Assembly: GCF_009208055.1 (NCBI RefSeq)
Contig: NZ_WFKI01000006.1
Location: forward strand, 37,824 to 101,823
DNA length: 64,000 nucleotides
DNA from: Poseidonibacter ostreae
Lineage (GTDB): Bacteria > Campylobacterota > Campylobacteria > Campylobacterales > Arcobacteraceae
Reading direction: 5' to 3'
The position numbers and the translations under genes are program-made. Shown here one piece after another: positions 28,323 through 36,603 of the stretch (its first letter is position 1; each line of letters opens with the position of its first letter). Under the pieces are notes generated by a model. It ran no database searches, had not been told where the DNA came from, and saw only the letters and a program-made list of their open reading frames with translations.

Positions 28323-29146
28323 TTTTTATCTTTACCTTTTTTTTCTTTTAAAATCACATATACAATCAAACTTACTAATAATACAACTGAAGATTGTAGT
28401 ATTCCCATAGTTAACCAATCACTATAAATAAATCCTAATTGAATATCTGGTTGTCTAAAGAATTCAGCAATTATTCTCATAGCAGAATATAACACTCCAT
28501 ACATAAGTGCTAGTTGTCCATCAAAAGTTTTTCTTTTTCTGAAATATACTAAAATAGCAAAGACTACTAAACCCTCAAGTATTGCTTCATAAAGCTGTGA
28601 AGGATGTCTTAAACTCTCACCTACATAAATTCCCCAAGGAACATCAGTAACTCGTCCTATAAGCTCTTGATTAAAGAAATTTCCAATTCTACCAAATACA
28701 TAAGCCGCTGAAATTCCAAGTATTGCAATATCTGTTATAAACCAAAAAGAAATTTTGTTTTTTCTGCAAAATAGAATAGATGCTATTATAAATCCAATAA
28801 ATGCTCCATGATAACTCATTCCAGAAATTCCAGTATAAACACCATCTACATAAGGATTAAAAATTTGCCATGGTTTTGTAAGATAATACATTGCGTTAGT
28901 ATCATAAAAAATGATATAGCCAAGTCTTGCACCTAAAATTACACCAATTTCAGCCCACCAAATATATGAATCAAATAAATCATTTGAAATATTTAGTTTA
29001 TCATGTTTAATAAACCATTTAGCAATAAAAATAGCAGAGATTAAAGCAAGAGCATACATAATCCCGTACCAATGAACTGATACAGGACCTAAATTAAAAG
29101 CAACTGGTTCAAAATTAGAGTATATATTTTGCCAATACTCTTGCAT
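28310..29146 (-). CDS. lgt: Prolipoprotein diacylglyceryl transferase
   Basis: Lgt attaches diacylglycerol to the lipobox cysteine of prolipoproteins in the inner membrane. The 278-aa protein has about seven hydrophobic segments and the Lgt signature GRIGNFFNQELIGR, preceded by YHGAFIGF (catalytic histidine) and followed by HPSQLYEA. The start is one base after the stop of the upstream Fe-S gene (TAG-A-ATG), so the two are co-transcribed. It should process the small lipoproteins near 63.5 kb. Confidence 0.95.
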   Translation of the reverse strand: MQEYWQNIYSNFEPVAFNLGPVSVHWYGIMYALALISAIFIAKWFIKHDKLNISNDLFDSYIWWAEIGVILGARLGYIIFYDTNAMYYLTKPWQIFNPYVDGVYTGISGMSYHGAFIGFIIASILFCRKNKISFWFITDIAILGISAAYVFGRIGNFFNQELIGRVTDVPWGIYVGESLRHPSQLYEAILEGLVVFAILVYFRKRKTFDGQLALMYGVLYSAMRIIAEFFRQPDIQLGFIYSDWLTMGILQSSVVLLVSLIVYVILKEKKGKDKKIAK

Positions 29147-29147
29147 T

Positions 29148-30443
29148 CTAATCTAGTGCCTCTGCAATTAGTTCAATTGGGTTTTTAAATTTAACATCTA
29201 CATCTGATAGATATAAGGAGTTTGTAATTTGCATTCTACATGCAGAACACTCAGCACTTACAACTTGTGCTTTTGTTTCTTTTATCATTGCAGCTTTTGG
29301 AAGTCCAGCAGCTTTTGCAAAATCATATTTTTCAGTTTGCATTGTAACTCCACCAAAACCACAACATCTATTTGAATCACTCATTTCTGTTAAAACATAG
29401 TTTTGTTTTAATAAATTTCGTGGCTCTTTCCAAACACCTTGCATTTTTTTAGCATGACAAGGATCATGATATGTAACTGTTGTATCAATAGTTTTTTTAC
29501 TTTGTGCTAATAATTCTCTTAATTGTGTATTATCATCAAGCCATTTTGTAGCCATAAATATTTTCTTAGATAACTTAACAGCTCTTAGCTGCCACTGGGG
29601 TTGATCATGTAAGAAATGCTCCCAATCTTGATTAATCATTGCTGAACATGTAGCTTCTGGAATAATTACAGCATCTACATCATCAATCCATGTTTCAAAA
29701 TACTCAATATTTTTCTTTGTTAAGTAATCAACCGTATCAAAAGCACCAGTAAAATATGCAGGTGCTCCACAACATAGTTGTTTCTTAGGAATCATAATAT
29801 CAAGTTCTAATTTCTTTAGAATTTTAACAAGAGAATCCCCTGTATTTGTATATGTATAATTACTCATACATCCAATAAAAATTGCAACTTTGTTTTTCTT
29901 ATTCTCTTCAACTTTCTTGTTTTTTGCAAAAATATTTTGAGGATATTTATTTAGAAAACTTCTCATATCAGCAAATGGTAAAACTCTATCTTTTTTTACA
30001 ATAGGAAGAGAAAATCTAGGTTCTGCTGATTGTTTATTACTATCAAGTTTTAATGCACATGTTTGAAACATCCATCCCATTCTTGATAACATATCCATAG
30101 TCTTTCTATGTCTTAAAAGCCAGAAAAATAGTCTTTTATACCAAGCAATACCATATTTTTTTGCAATATCTGCTCTTACTTGTTCAATTACCATATCAGT
30201 TGGTAAATCTATAGGACACTCTTCAACACAGTTTGTACATAAAAAACATGATTCAAAAATATCTTTTGCATTTTGATCTAGTTCTAATTCATCTCTTTCA
30301 TAAGCCCCAAGTAAATCAATAAATCCTCTTGGACTTGTTGTTTCATCTTGATTTATATTAAAGATTGTACATACAGGTTTACATTTTCCACATTTTACAC
30401 AGGCATCAGATACAGCTGTATAATTAAATTTATTTATTGACAC
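29148..30443 (-). CDS. Iron-sulfur oxidoreductase (GlcF/GlpC/HdrD-like)
   Basis: A 431-aa cytoplasmic protein with two 4Fe-4S ferredoxin motifs near the N-terminus (CVKCGKCKPVC and CFLCTNCVEECP) and two CCG domains (CMSNYTY...LCCGAPAYF and DPCHAKK...NRCCGFGGVT), as in glycolate oxidase subunit GlcF, GlpC, LutA and heterodisulfide reductases. These subunits usually pass electrons from a flavin dehydrogenase to quinone. No FAD-linked oxidase gene is next to it, so the donor is unknown. It is co-transcribed with lgt, which is probably incidental. Confidence 0.8.
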   Translation of the reverse strand: MSINKFNYTAVSDACVKCGKCKPVCTIFNINQDETTSPRGFIDLLGAYERDELELDQNAKDIFESCFLCTNCVEECPIDLPTDMVIEQVRADIAKKYGIAWYKRLFFWLLRHRKTMDMLSRMGWMFQTCALKLDSNKQSAEPRFSLPIVKKDRVLPFADMRSFLNKYPQNIFAKNKKVEENKKNKVAIFIGCMSNYTYTNTGDSLVKILKKLELDIMIPKKQLCCGAPAYFTGAFDTVDYLTKKNIEYFETWIDDVDAVIIPEATCSAMINQDWEHFLHDQPQWQLRAVKLSKKIFMATKWLDDNTQLRELLAQSKKTIDTTVTYHDPCHAKKMQGVWKEPRNLLKQNYVLTEMSDSNRCCGFGGVTMQTEKYDFAKAAGLPKAAMIKETKAQVVSAECSACRMQITNSLYLSDVDVKFKNPIELIAEALD

Positions 30444-30575
30444 TTATATAACCTTTTGTTAAAAAATTTTAATATTTATAATAAAAAGAAAATATACTGA
30501 AAAGTTGGTTAATAGTTGATAAAAAGGAGTTTAGATTCCTAAAAATAGGAAGGAGGGGAAGAGAAGGGACTAAGA
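30444..30575. other. hemN/Fe-S intergenic region with a purine-only tract
   Basis: This gap contains a short dyad (TTCCTA-AAAA-TAGGAA, 30536-30551) and a run of about 23 purines from 30547 to 30569 (pyrimidines on the transcribed strand) directly downstream of the hemN stop. It may be part of a termination zone and must also carry the promoter of the Fe-S-lgt operon. Confidence 0.4.
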
Positions 30576-30589
30576 CTAAATAGTCTTAG
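30570..30589 (-). terminator. hemN terminator-like hairpin
   Basis: A 7-bp stem CTAAGAC / GTCTTAG with a 6-nt loop overlaps the hemN stop codon. The loop includes the last codons. It has only a weak T tract on the minus strand. Confidence 0.4.
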
Positions 30590-31943
30590 AAAATCTTCTT
30601 TTATCTTCAGGTATTTTATTTAAATATGCATCAAAAGGCATACAAATATTTCTAATAAGCATTGTTCCAGTTTGTGAAACTTCTATTTTTTTATCAGATA
30701 TTTCTACAAGTTGCGCTTCAACGAATTCTTGTAATGATTCAATTGCATCAGCGAAATACTCTTTAAAGTTTACATTAAATTCCTCTTCAACTCTTATTAT
30801 ATTTAATGAAAAGTTACTCATAAGTTCCATAATAACAAATTGTCTTAATTGGTCATCATCACTTAACCTATAACCTTTAAATGTAGGTAAATCACCATTA
30901 TCTAAAGCTTTTTCATAAGTTGGAATATCTTTAAAGTTTTGAGCATAGTAATCAACTCCATTTCCAATAGATGTTAAACCAATTCCTATTAAATCAGCAC
31001 CACCTTTTGTTGTATAACCTTGGAAGTTTCTATGTAATTCACCTTTTTCAATAGCTTTAAATAACTCATCTTCAGGTTTTGCGAAGTGATCCATTCCAAC
31101 CATTTTATAGCCATTAGATGTAAAGAAATCAATTGTATCTTTTAGCATTTCTAATTTTTCTTCTGGTTTTGGGAAAGTTGATTCATCAAATTTTCTCATA
31201 GTTTTCATAAGCCATGGAACATGAGCATAATTAAATACAGCAAATCTGTCTGTATCTAAGGTAATCATTTTTTCTAAAGTCTTTTTAAAACTCTCTTTTG
31301 TTTGATGAGGAAGACCATAAATTAAATCTGTATTAACAGAATGAATTCCAGCATCACGTGCAATTTTAATTACATTTTGTGTTAATTCAAAAGGCTGAAT
31401 TCTATGAATTGTTTTTTGTACTTGCTCATCTAAATCTTGCACACCAAAACTTAATCTATTACAACCACCTGCTTTTAAAACGTCCATATGCTCTTTTGTA
31501 AAGAATCTTGGATCAACTTCACATGAAACTTCAGCTTCTGGTGAAAAGTTAGGGAATACTTCTTTTACAGAATTAATTACATCTTCAAGTTGTTCTGGAG
31601 AGAAAAATGTTGGCGTTCCTCCTCCAAAGTGCATTTGAGTTACAATTCTATTAGTATTTAAATGATTTTTTAATATATTCAACTCTTTTTTTAAGTATGT
31701 GATATATTCAACTTTCTTTTCTTCTTTTGAAGTAAAAATTGTATTACATCCACAAAAATAACAAGCACTTCTACAAAATGGCATATGAATATAAATAGAA
31801 ATAGCTCTATCATCACTTTGAGCTTTATAATAAGCTTTTAAATCATCTTGTGTAAATTCTTCGCTAAACTCTGGAGCTGTTGGGTAAGATGTATATCTAG
31901 GACCTGGTCTTGAATACTTTTCAAATTTTTTAAAATCAATCAT
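30576..31943 (-). CDS. hemN: Oxygen-independent coproporphyrinogen III oxidase
   Basis: A radical SAM enzyme that makes protoporphyrinogen IX without oxygen. The 455-aa protein has the HemN-type cluster motif CRSACYFCGC (CxxxCxxCxC; the fourth cysteine distinguishes true HemN from HemW), the GGGTPTFF SAM-binding loop, and RLSFGVQDLDEQVQKTIHR. Length agrees with E. coli HemN. It begins one base after the argF stop, forming an argF-hemN operon. Together with hemB at 37.7 kb it shows an intact heme pathway and suits microaerobic life. Confidence 0.94.
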   Translation of the reverse strand: MIDFKKFEKYSRPGPRYTSYPTAPEFSEEFTQDDLKAYYKAQSDDRAISIYIHMPFCRSACYFCGCNTIFTSKEEKKVEYITYLKKELNILKNHLNTNRIVTQMHFGGGTPTFFSPEQLEDVINSVKEVFPNFSPEAEVSCEVDPRFFTKEHMDVLKAGGCNRLSFGVQDLDEQVQKTIHRIQPFELTQNVIKIARDAGIHSVNTDLIYGLPHQTKESFKKTLEKMITLDTDRFAVFNYAHVPWLMKTMRKFDESTFPKPEEKLEMLKDTIDFFTSNGYKMVGMDHFAKPEDELFKAIEKGELHRNFQGYTTKGGADLIGIGLTSIGNGVDYYAQNFKDIPTYEKALDNGDLPTFKGYRLSDDDQLRQFVIMELMSNFSLNIIRVEEEFNVNFKEYFADAIESLQEFVEAQLVEISDKKIEVSQTGTMLIRNICMPFDAYLNKIPEDKRRFSKTI

Positions 31944-31944
31944 A

Positions 31945-32871
31945 TTATGAGTTTCTCTTTCTATCTAACCAAACCATTACACCTTTTTGTGCATGTAGTC
32001 TGTTTTCTGCTTCTTCAAAAATTAAACTTTGAGAGCCTTCCATTACTTCTTCACTAACTTCATAACCTCTGTAAGCTGGTAAACAGTGTAAGAAAATGGC
32101 ATTACTTTGAGCTAAACTCATCATATTTTGATCAACTATATATCCATCGAAATCTTTAAGTCTTTGTTCTTTTTCATCTTCTTGTCCCATTGAAACCCAT
32201 GTATCAGTTGTAACTACTGTTGAGCCTTGAACTGCCACTTTAGGATCATTACCAATTGAAATTTTTGCACCTGAAAGTTTAGCCATCTCTAAAGCACGAT
32301 CAAGGATATTAGAATTTACCTCATAACCTTTTGGTGTTGCGATTCTTAGCTCAAAACCTAATTTTGCACATAAGTTTAGCCATGAATGAGCAAGATTATT
32401 TCCATCACCTACATATGCTACTACTAAGTCTTTATCTAGACCTGCTTCTTGAATTGTCATATAGTCAGCCATTAATTGAACAGGGTGATATTCAGTTGTT
32501 AAACCATTTATTACAGGAACTTTTGAATACTTTGTAAATTCTTCAATTTTTTCATGTCCGAAAGTTCTAATCATTACCATATCTACCATACTTGATATTA
32601 CTCTTGAAGTATCACTTAAAGGTTCACCACGTCCAAGTTGAATATCATTTGAAGAAAGAAATAATCCTACTCCACCTAATTGATAAATACCTGTTTCAAA
32701 AGAGACTCTAGTTCTTGTAGAACTCTTTTCAAAAATCATTCCTAAAGTTTGCTTAGGCATATACTCTTTGAACTCTTTATTTTTAGTCTCTTTTTTGATT
32801 TGAGAAGCAAGTTCTAATATCTCAAGAATTTCTTCTTTTGTATAGTCTGCTAATGTTAAGAAATGTCTCAT
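31945..32871 (-). CDS. argF: Ornithine carbamoyltransferase
   Basis: It makes citrulline from ornithine and carbamoyl phosphate. Motifs in the 308-aa protein are the carbamoyl-phosphate loop SSTRTRVSFE (about 53-62), the HPVQLMAD segment, and HCLPAYRG with the ornithine-reactive cysteine. GAGGAA precedes the ATG. It is first in an operon with hemN. A divergent promoter region of 211 bp separates it from nrdD. Confidence 0.95.
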   Translation of the reverse strand: MRHFLTLADYTKEEILEILELASQIKKETKNKEFKEYMPKQTLGMIFEKSSTRTRVSFETGIYQLGGVGLFLSSNDIQLGRGEPLSDTSRVISSMVDMVMIRTFGHEKIEEFTKYSKVPVINGLTTEYHPVQLMADYMTIQEAGLDKDLVVAYVGDGNNLAHSWLNLCAKLGFELRIATPKGYEVNSNILDRALEMAKLSGAKISIGNDPKVAVQGSTVVTTDTWVSMGQEDEKEQRLKDFDGYIVDQNMMSLAQSNAIFLHCLPAYRGYEVSEEVMEGSQSLIFEEAENRLHAQKGVMVWLDRKRNS

Positions 32872-32998
32872 TTAATTTCCTCAGTAATTAATAAAAGCTG
32901 ATATTCTATAGGATTTCGTATTATTACTAACTTAAATTTGACTTTACAAGACTAAAATATTTAAACTTTTTCTTTTCAAAAGAGGCTTTAAAGCCCTA

Positions 32999-33021
32999 TA
33001 TAATGACACTTTAGTGACACT
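32999..33021 (+). promoter_or_regulatory. nrdD promoter with a TGACACT direct repeat
   Basis: A TATAAT at 32999-33004 is followed by two copies of TGACACT at 33004-33010 and 33015-33021, one helical turn (11 bp) apart. The expected transcription start falls between them. Two tandem copies overlapping a start site are typical of an operator. It does not match the NrdR-box consensus that I know. Confidence 0.45.
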
Positions 33022-33082
33022 ATTCGTTATTTTGTATTAAGAAAATCTTACTTATACTTACGAATATTTTTAAGGAAAATGA

Positions 33083-35149
33083 ATGATTGAAGAAATATTA
33101 AAAAGAGATGGTTTAAAACAGAAGTTTGAGTCATATAAGATTGAAGATGTAATTAAAAAAGCTTTTAAAAGTGTAAATATTGTTTATAGCCAAGCAGTTT
33201 TTTTTAATGTTATTGAAGCTTTAAAACAAAAAAGAGTCGTTGCAGTTGAAGATATACAAGATTTAATTGAAAAAGAGCTGTATAAAGCTAGATATTTTGA
33301 AGTTATGAAATCTTTTATGATGTATAGACATTTGCATAAAATTCAAAGAGAACAAATATTACAAATTGATTCTGATACAACATATATAAATTCAACACAA
33401 ACTATTCAAGAGTATATAAATGGTAGTGATTGGCGTATAAAGGCTAATTCAAATACTGGATATTCTCATGCAGGTCTTATTAACAATAGTGCAGGAAAAG
33501 TGATTGCGAACTATTGGTTAGATAAGGTTTATTCAAAAGAAGAAGGATATGCTCACAGAAATGCTGATTATCATATTCATGATTTAGATTGTTTAAGTGG
33601 ATATTGTGCAGGTTGGAGTTTAAGAGTTTTACTTGATGAGGGATTTAATGGAGTTAGAGGAAGAGTTGAAAGTGTTGCCCCTAATCATTTTAGAGAAGCA
33701 TTAGGGCAAATGGCAAATTTCTTAGGAATATTACAAAGTGAATGGGCAGGAGCACAAGCTTTTTCATCTTTTGATACATATTTAGCACCTTATGTTTATA
33801 AAGATAAACTCTCATATAGTGAAATTAAAAAAGCTATTAGGTCTTTTATTTATAATTTAAATGTTCCAGCACGTTGGGGACAAAGTCCTTTTACAAATAT
33901 TACGATAGATTGGACGGTTCCAGAGGATTTAAAAGATCAAATTCCAACAAGAAATCAAGAACATTTATTAAAAGATATAGATGAAACACTTACATATAAA
34001 GATTTTCAAAAAGAGATGAATCTAATAAACAAAGCTTATTATGAAGTAATGACAGAAGGTGATAAAACAGGTCAACCCTTTACTTTTCCAATTCCTACAG
34101 TAAATATAACAGAAGATTTTGATTGGTATGGCGAAAATACAGATGTGTTATTTGAAAATACAGCAAAAATTGGAAGCTCTTATTTCCAAAATTTTATAGG
34201 TAGTCAATATATAAAAGATGAAAATGGAAAACTAATACCTAATGATAAAGCGTATAAACCAGGGCATGTAAGATCAATGTGTTGTAGATTACAACTTGAT
34301 TTAAGAGAGTTATTAAAGCGTGGTGGTGGTCTTTTTGGAAGTGCTGAAATGACTGGAAGTATTGGGGTTGTTACTATTAATATGGCAAGACTAGGCTTTT
34401 TGTATAAAAATGATGTAAATGCTTTATTAAAAAGATTAGAAGAGTTAATGGTTTTAGCTAAATCTACATTAGAGAAAAAAAGAGTTTTTGTGCAAGATAT
34501 GTATGATAGAGGACTTTTCCCTTATACACAAAGATATTTACCAGGTTTTAACAATCATTTTTCAACTATTGGTGTAAATGGAATGAATGAAATGATTAAA
34601 AACTATTTTGGAGAAAATATTGATTTATCAAGTGAAATTGGAAATACTTTTTGTAATGAAATTTTAGATTTCATGAGAGATAAGATGGTTGAATTTCAAG
34701 AAGAAACAGGAAATCTTTATAACCTAGAAGCAACACCAGCTGAGGGTACTACATATAGGTTTGCTAAAGAAGATAAGAAAAGATTTAAAAATATTATTCA
34801 AGCTGGATTTGATGATAATATTTATTATACAAACTCATCACAATTACCTGTAGATTTCACAAATGATCCTTTTGAAGCTTTAGAACTTCAAGATGAGTTA
34901 CAGTGTAAATATACAGGTGGTACTGTTTTACATCTTTATATGAGTGAGAGATTATCCTCTACTGATGCTTGTAGAAAGTTTGTAAAAAATAGTATCACAA
35001 ACTTTAAATTGCCATATATAACTGTAACACCACTATTTTCAGTATGTGAAGTTCATGGATATTTAAACGGAGAACATGAATTCTGTCCAAAATGTGATGA
35101 AGAAATCTTAGAAAAGGAGTTGAAAAATGAAGAAACAAGAATTGCTTGA
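33083..35149 (+). CDS. nrdD: Anaerobic ribonucleoside-triphosphate reductase, large part without the glycyl-radical tail
   Basis: The class III ribonucleotide reductase makes dNTPs without oxygen. The 688-aa protein has an N-terminal ATP-cone (1-95), the barrel with HNADYHIHDLD, the cysteine-containing active-site stretch VRSMCCRLQLDLREL, and a C-terminal zinc site (CEVHGYLNGEHEFCPKC). It then stops; the family's C-terminal RVxGY glycyl-radical loop is absent. That loop is found in the next gene, which overlaps this one by 23 bases and has its own strong ribosome-binding site. The active enzyme therefore probably needs both polypeptides. Confidence 0.9.
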   Translation: MIEEILKRDGLKQKFESYKIEDVIKKAFKSVNIVYSQAVFFNVIEALKQKRVVAVEDIQDLIEKELYKARYFEVMKSFMMYRHLHKIQREQILQIDSDTTYINSTQTIQEYINGSDWRIKANSNTGYSHAGLINNSAGKVIANYWLDKVYSKEEGYAHRNADYHIHDLDCLSGYCAGWSLRVLLDEGFNGVRGRVESVAPNHFREALGQMANFLGILQSEWAGAQAFSSFDTYLAPYVYKDKLSYSEIKKAIRSFIYNLNVPARWGQSPFTNITIDWTVPEDLKDQIPTRNQEHLLKDIDETLTYKDFQKEMNLINKAYYEVMTEGDKTGQPFTFPIPTVNITEDFDWYGENTDVLFENTAKIGSSYFQNFIGSQYIKDENGKLIPNDKAYKPGHVRSMCCRLQLDLRELLKRGGGLFGSAEMTGSIGVVTINMARLGFLYKNDVNALLKRLEELMVLAKSTLEKKRVFVQDMYDRGLFPYTQRYLPGFNNHFSTIGVNGMNEMIKNYFGENIDLSSEIGNTFCNEILDFMRDKMVEFQEETGNLYNLEATPAEGTTYRFAKEDKKRFKNIIQAGFDDNIYYTNSSQLPVDFTNDPFEALELQDELQCKYTGGTVLHLYMSERLSSTDACRKFVKNSITNFKLPYITVTPLFSVCEVHGYLNGEHEFCPKCDEEILEKELKNEETRIA

Positions 35150-35291
35150 AAAAAACCATGATAGTAGAACAAGATGTATTGTTTATACAAGAGTTATGGG
35201 TTATCACAGACCAGTTGAGAGTTTTAATGTTGGGAAAAAAGCAGAACACAATCAAAGAGTAAAATTTGTTGAATCAAAAGATTGTATATAA
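35127..35291 (+). CDS. Detached glycyl-radical domain of NrdD (54 aa)
   Basis: This short gene encodes the part missing from NrdD. Its centre reads RVMGYHRPVESFN, the glycyl-radical loop (radical on the Gly before Tyr), followed by GKKAEHNQRVKF, which matches the end of class III reductases. AAGGAG lies seven bases before its ATG, so it looks like an independently translated protein and not simply a frameshift product. It overlaps nrdD by 23 bases and nrdG by 26. By analogy with the pyruvate formate-lyase spare part GrcA (YfiD), it should bind the barrel and carry the radical. A frameshift in nrdD is the alternative. Confidence 0.82.
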   Translation: MKKQELLEKNHDSRTRCIVYTRVMGYHRPVESFNVGKKAEHNQRVKFVESKDCI

Positions 35292-35946
35292 TCTTACAAA
35301 ATTTACAAGTACAGATTACGTAGGACACTTGTCTTGCGTAGTTTGGTTTATTAAATGTAACTTTAGATGCCTTTATTGTTATAACGATGATTTAGTTTAT
35401 TCAAAAGAGGGTAATTATTCATTAAATGAATGCTTAGAGTTTTTAAAAACAAGAGTAGGCTTATTAGATTCTGTTGTATTATCAGGTGGAGAAGCAACTA
35501 TTCATGATTTAATACCTTTTTGCAATGAGATTAAAAAACTTGGATTTAAAATCAAATTAGATACAAATGCAACAAATCAAAAACAAATTAAAGAGTTAAT
35601 AGAGTTAAATCTTATTGATTATATGGCTATAGATTTCAAAGCACCAAAAGATAAATTTTATGAAATTACAAAGAGTAAAAAATATGATGAATATATACAA
35701 ACAATCAAGTATTTAATTGATATAGATTTTGATTTTGAGATTAGAACTACAATTCATTCAAAACTTTTAAGCTCAAAAGATATAAATAGCATGATAAGAA
35801 CATTAGAAGAATTAGAGTATAAAAACACTTATTATTTACAAAATTATTTGCAAACCTCATCAAATATTGGGAATATTAATGAACAAAGTATTATAAATAA
35901 AGAGGATATAACTTCAAATAATTTAAATATAAGTTGGAGAAATTAA
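35266..35946 (+). CDS. nrdG: Anaerobic ribonucleotide reductase activase (radical SAM)
   Basis: NrdG uses a 4Fe-4S cluster and S-adenosylmethionine to create the glycyl radical. The 226-aa protein has the radical SAM motif CNFRCLYC (CxxxCxxC, about 27-34), and a GGE SAM-binding motif (LSGGEAT). It is longer than E. coli NrdG (154 aa) and resembles the PflA-like NrdG2 type. Its start is TTG at 35266 inside the glycyl-radical gene, so nrdD, the tail gene and nrdG form one coupled unit. Its end overlaps the end of the convergent response regulator by 24 bases. Confidence 0.88.
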   Translation: MLNQKIVYNLTKFTSTDYVGHLSCVVWFIKCNFRCLYCYNDDLVYSKEGNYSLNECLEFLKTRVGLLDSVVLSGGEATIHDLIPFCNEIKKLGFKIKLDTNATNQKQIKELIELNLIDYMAIDFKAPKDKFYEITKSKKYDEYIQTIKYLIDIDFDFEIRTTIHSKLLSSKDINSMIRTLEELEYKNTYYLQNYLQTSSNIGNINEQSIINKEDITSNNLNISWRN

Positions 35947-36603
35947 ATATCCTTGCCCTGAAGCATTTTCAATTAAATCTTTAGAGGTTTTTAAACGTAA
36001 TCTTTTAATAAACGTCCTTAATCTCTCATCATTTACTTCTTCTTCCCAAATTGTTTCTTTTATAAGTGAAGTTTCAACAACCTTATTTTGGTGTTTTAAA
36101 AGTAAGTAAAAAAACTCTTTCTCTCTTTTTGTAAGCTTTAACAAAATGCCATCCTTGTATAGCGATGTAGAATTATTATCAAAAACAAATCCATCTTTTA
36201 ATTTAATTTTTTTTCTTTTATTTAATGTTGGAGCAATCTTATTTATATGCTCTAAAACCTCATCTGGATCAAAAGGTTTTATAAAGTATTTATTTATACC
36301 TATATCTATAGCTTCTAATAGTTTATCTTTATCAGAGTATGCACTTAATACTATAATAGGAACTAATTCATCTACTTCTTTAATATTCTTTGTCATTTCT
36401 AAGCCATTAGTTTTAGGCATCATAATATCAGTAATGATAATATCTGGTTTATTTGCTTTAAAACGTTTAAATCCTTCTTCTCCATCTTTAGCAATAACAA
36501 CTGAGTGAAAATACTCTCCTATTGCTTCTTTTAGTAAAGAGGCTAATTTTGATTCATCTTCAACAATTAAAATTTTTAGAGTTTTTAATAAATTTATATT
36601 CAT
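35923..36603 (-). CDS. OmpR-family response regulator
   Basis: A 226-aa regulator with an intact receiver: acidic EDE pair near residues 16-18, phospho-acceptor D in IIITDIMMPKTNG, and lysine in FIKPFD. The winged-helix output (about 145-224) has ERLRTFIKRLRLKT as the recognition helix and GQGYLI at the wing. Its start overlaps the upstream kinase stop by 4 bases, so they are a cognate pair. The signal is unknown. The operon position downstream of hemB could be incidental. Confidence 0.9.
   Translation of the reverse strand: MNINLLKTLKILIVEDESKLASLLKEAIGEYFHSVVIAKDGEEGFKRFKANKPDIIITDIMMPKTNGLEMTKNIKEVDELVPIIVLSAYSDKDKLLEAIDIGINKYFIKPFDPDEVLEHINKIAPTLNKRKKIKLKDGFVFDNNSTSLYKDGILLKLTKREKEFFYLLLKHQNKVVETSLIKETIWEEEVNDERLRTFIKRLRLKTSKDLIENASGQGYLISPTYI

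Noticed and set aside
32872..33082. NrdR box upstream of nrdD
   Set aside because: The dyad consensus is not visible; only the TGACACT direct repeat stands out.
35104..35149. NrdD tail as a simple frameshift artefact
   Set aside because: A frameshift cannot be fully excluded, but the downstream gene has its own AAGGAG site at ideal spacing and overlaps look like normal translational coupling, so I report a split gene instead.
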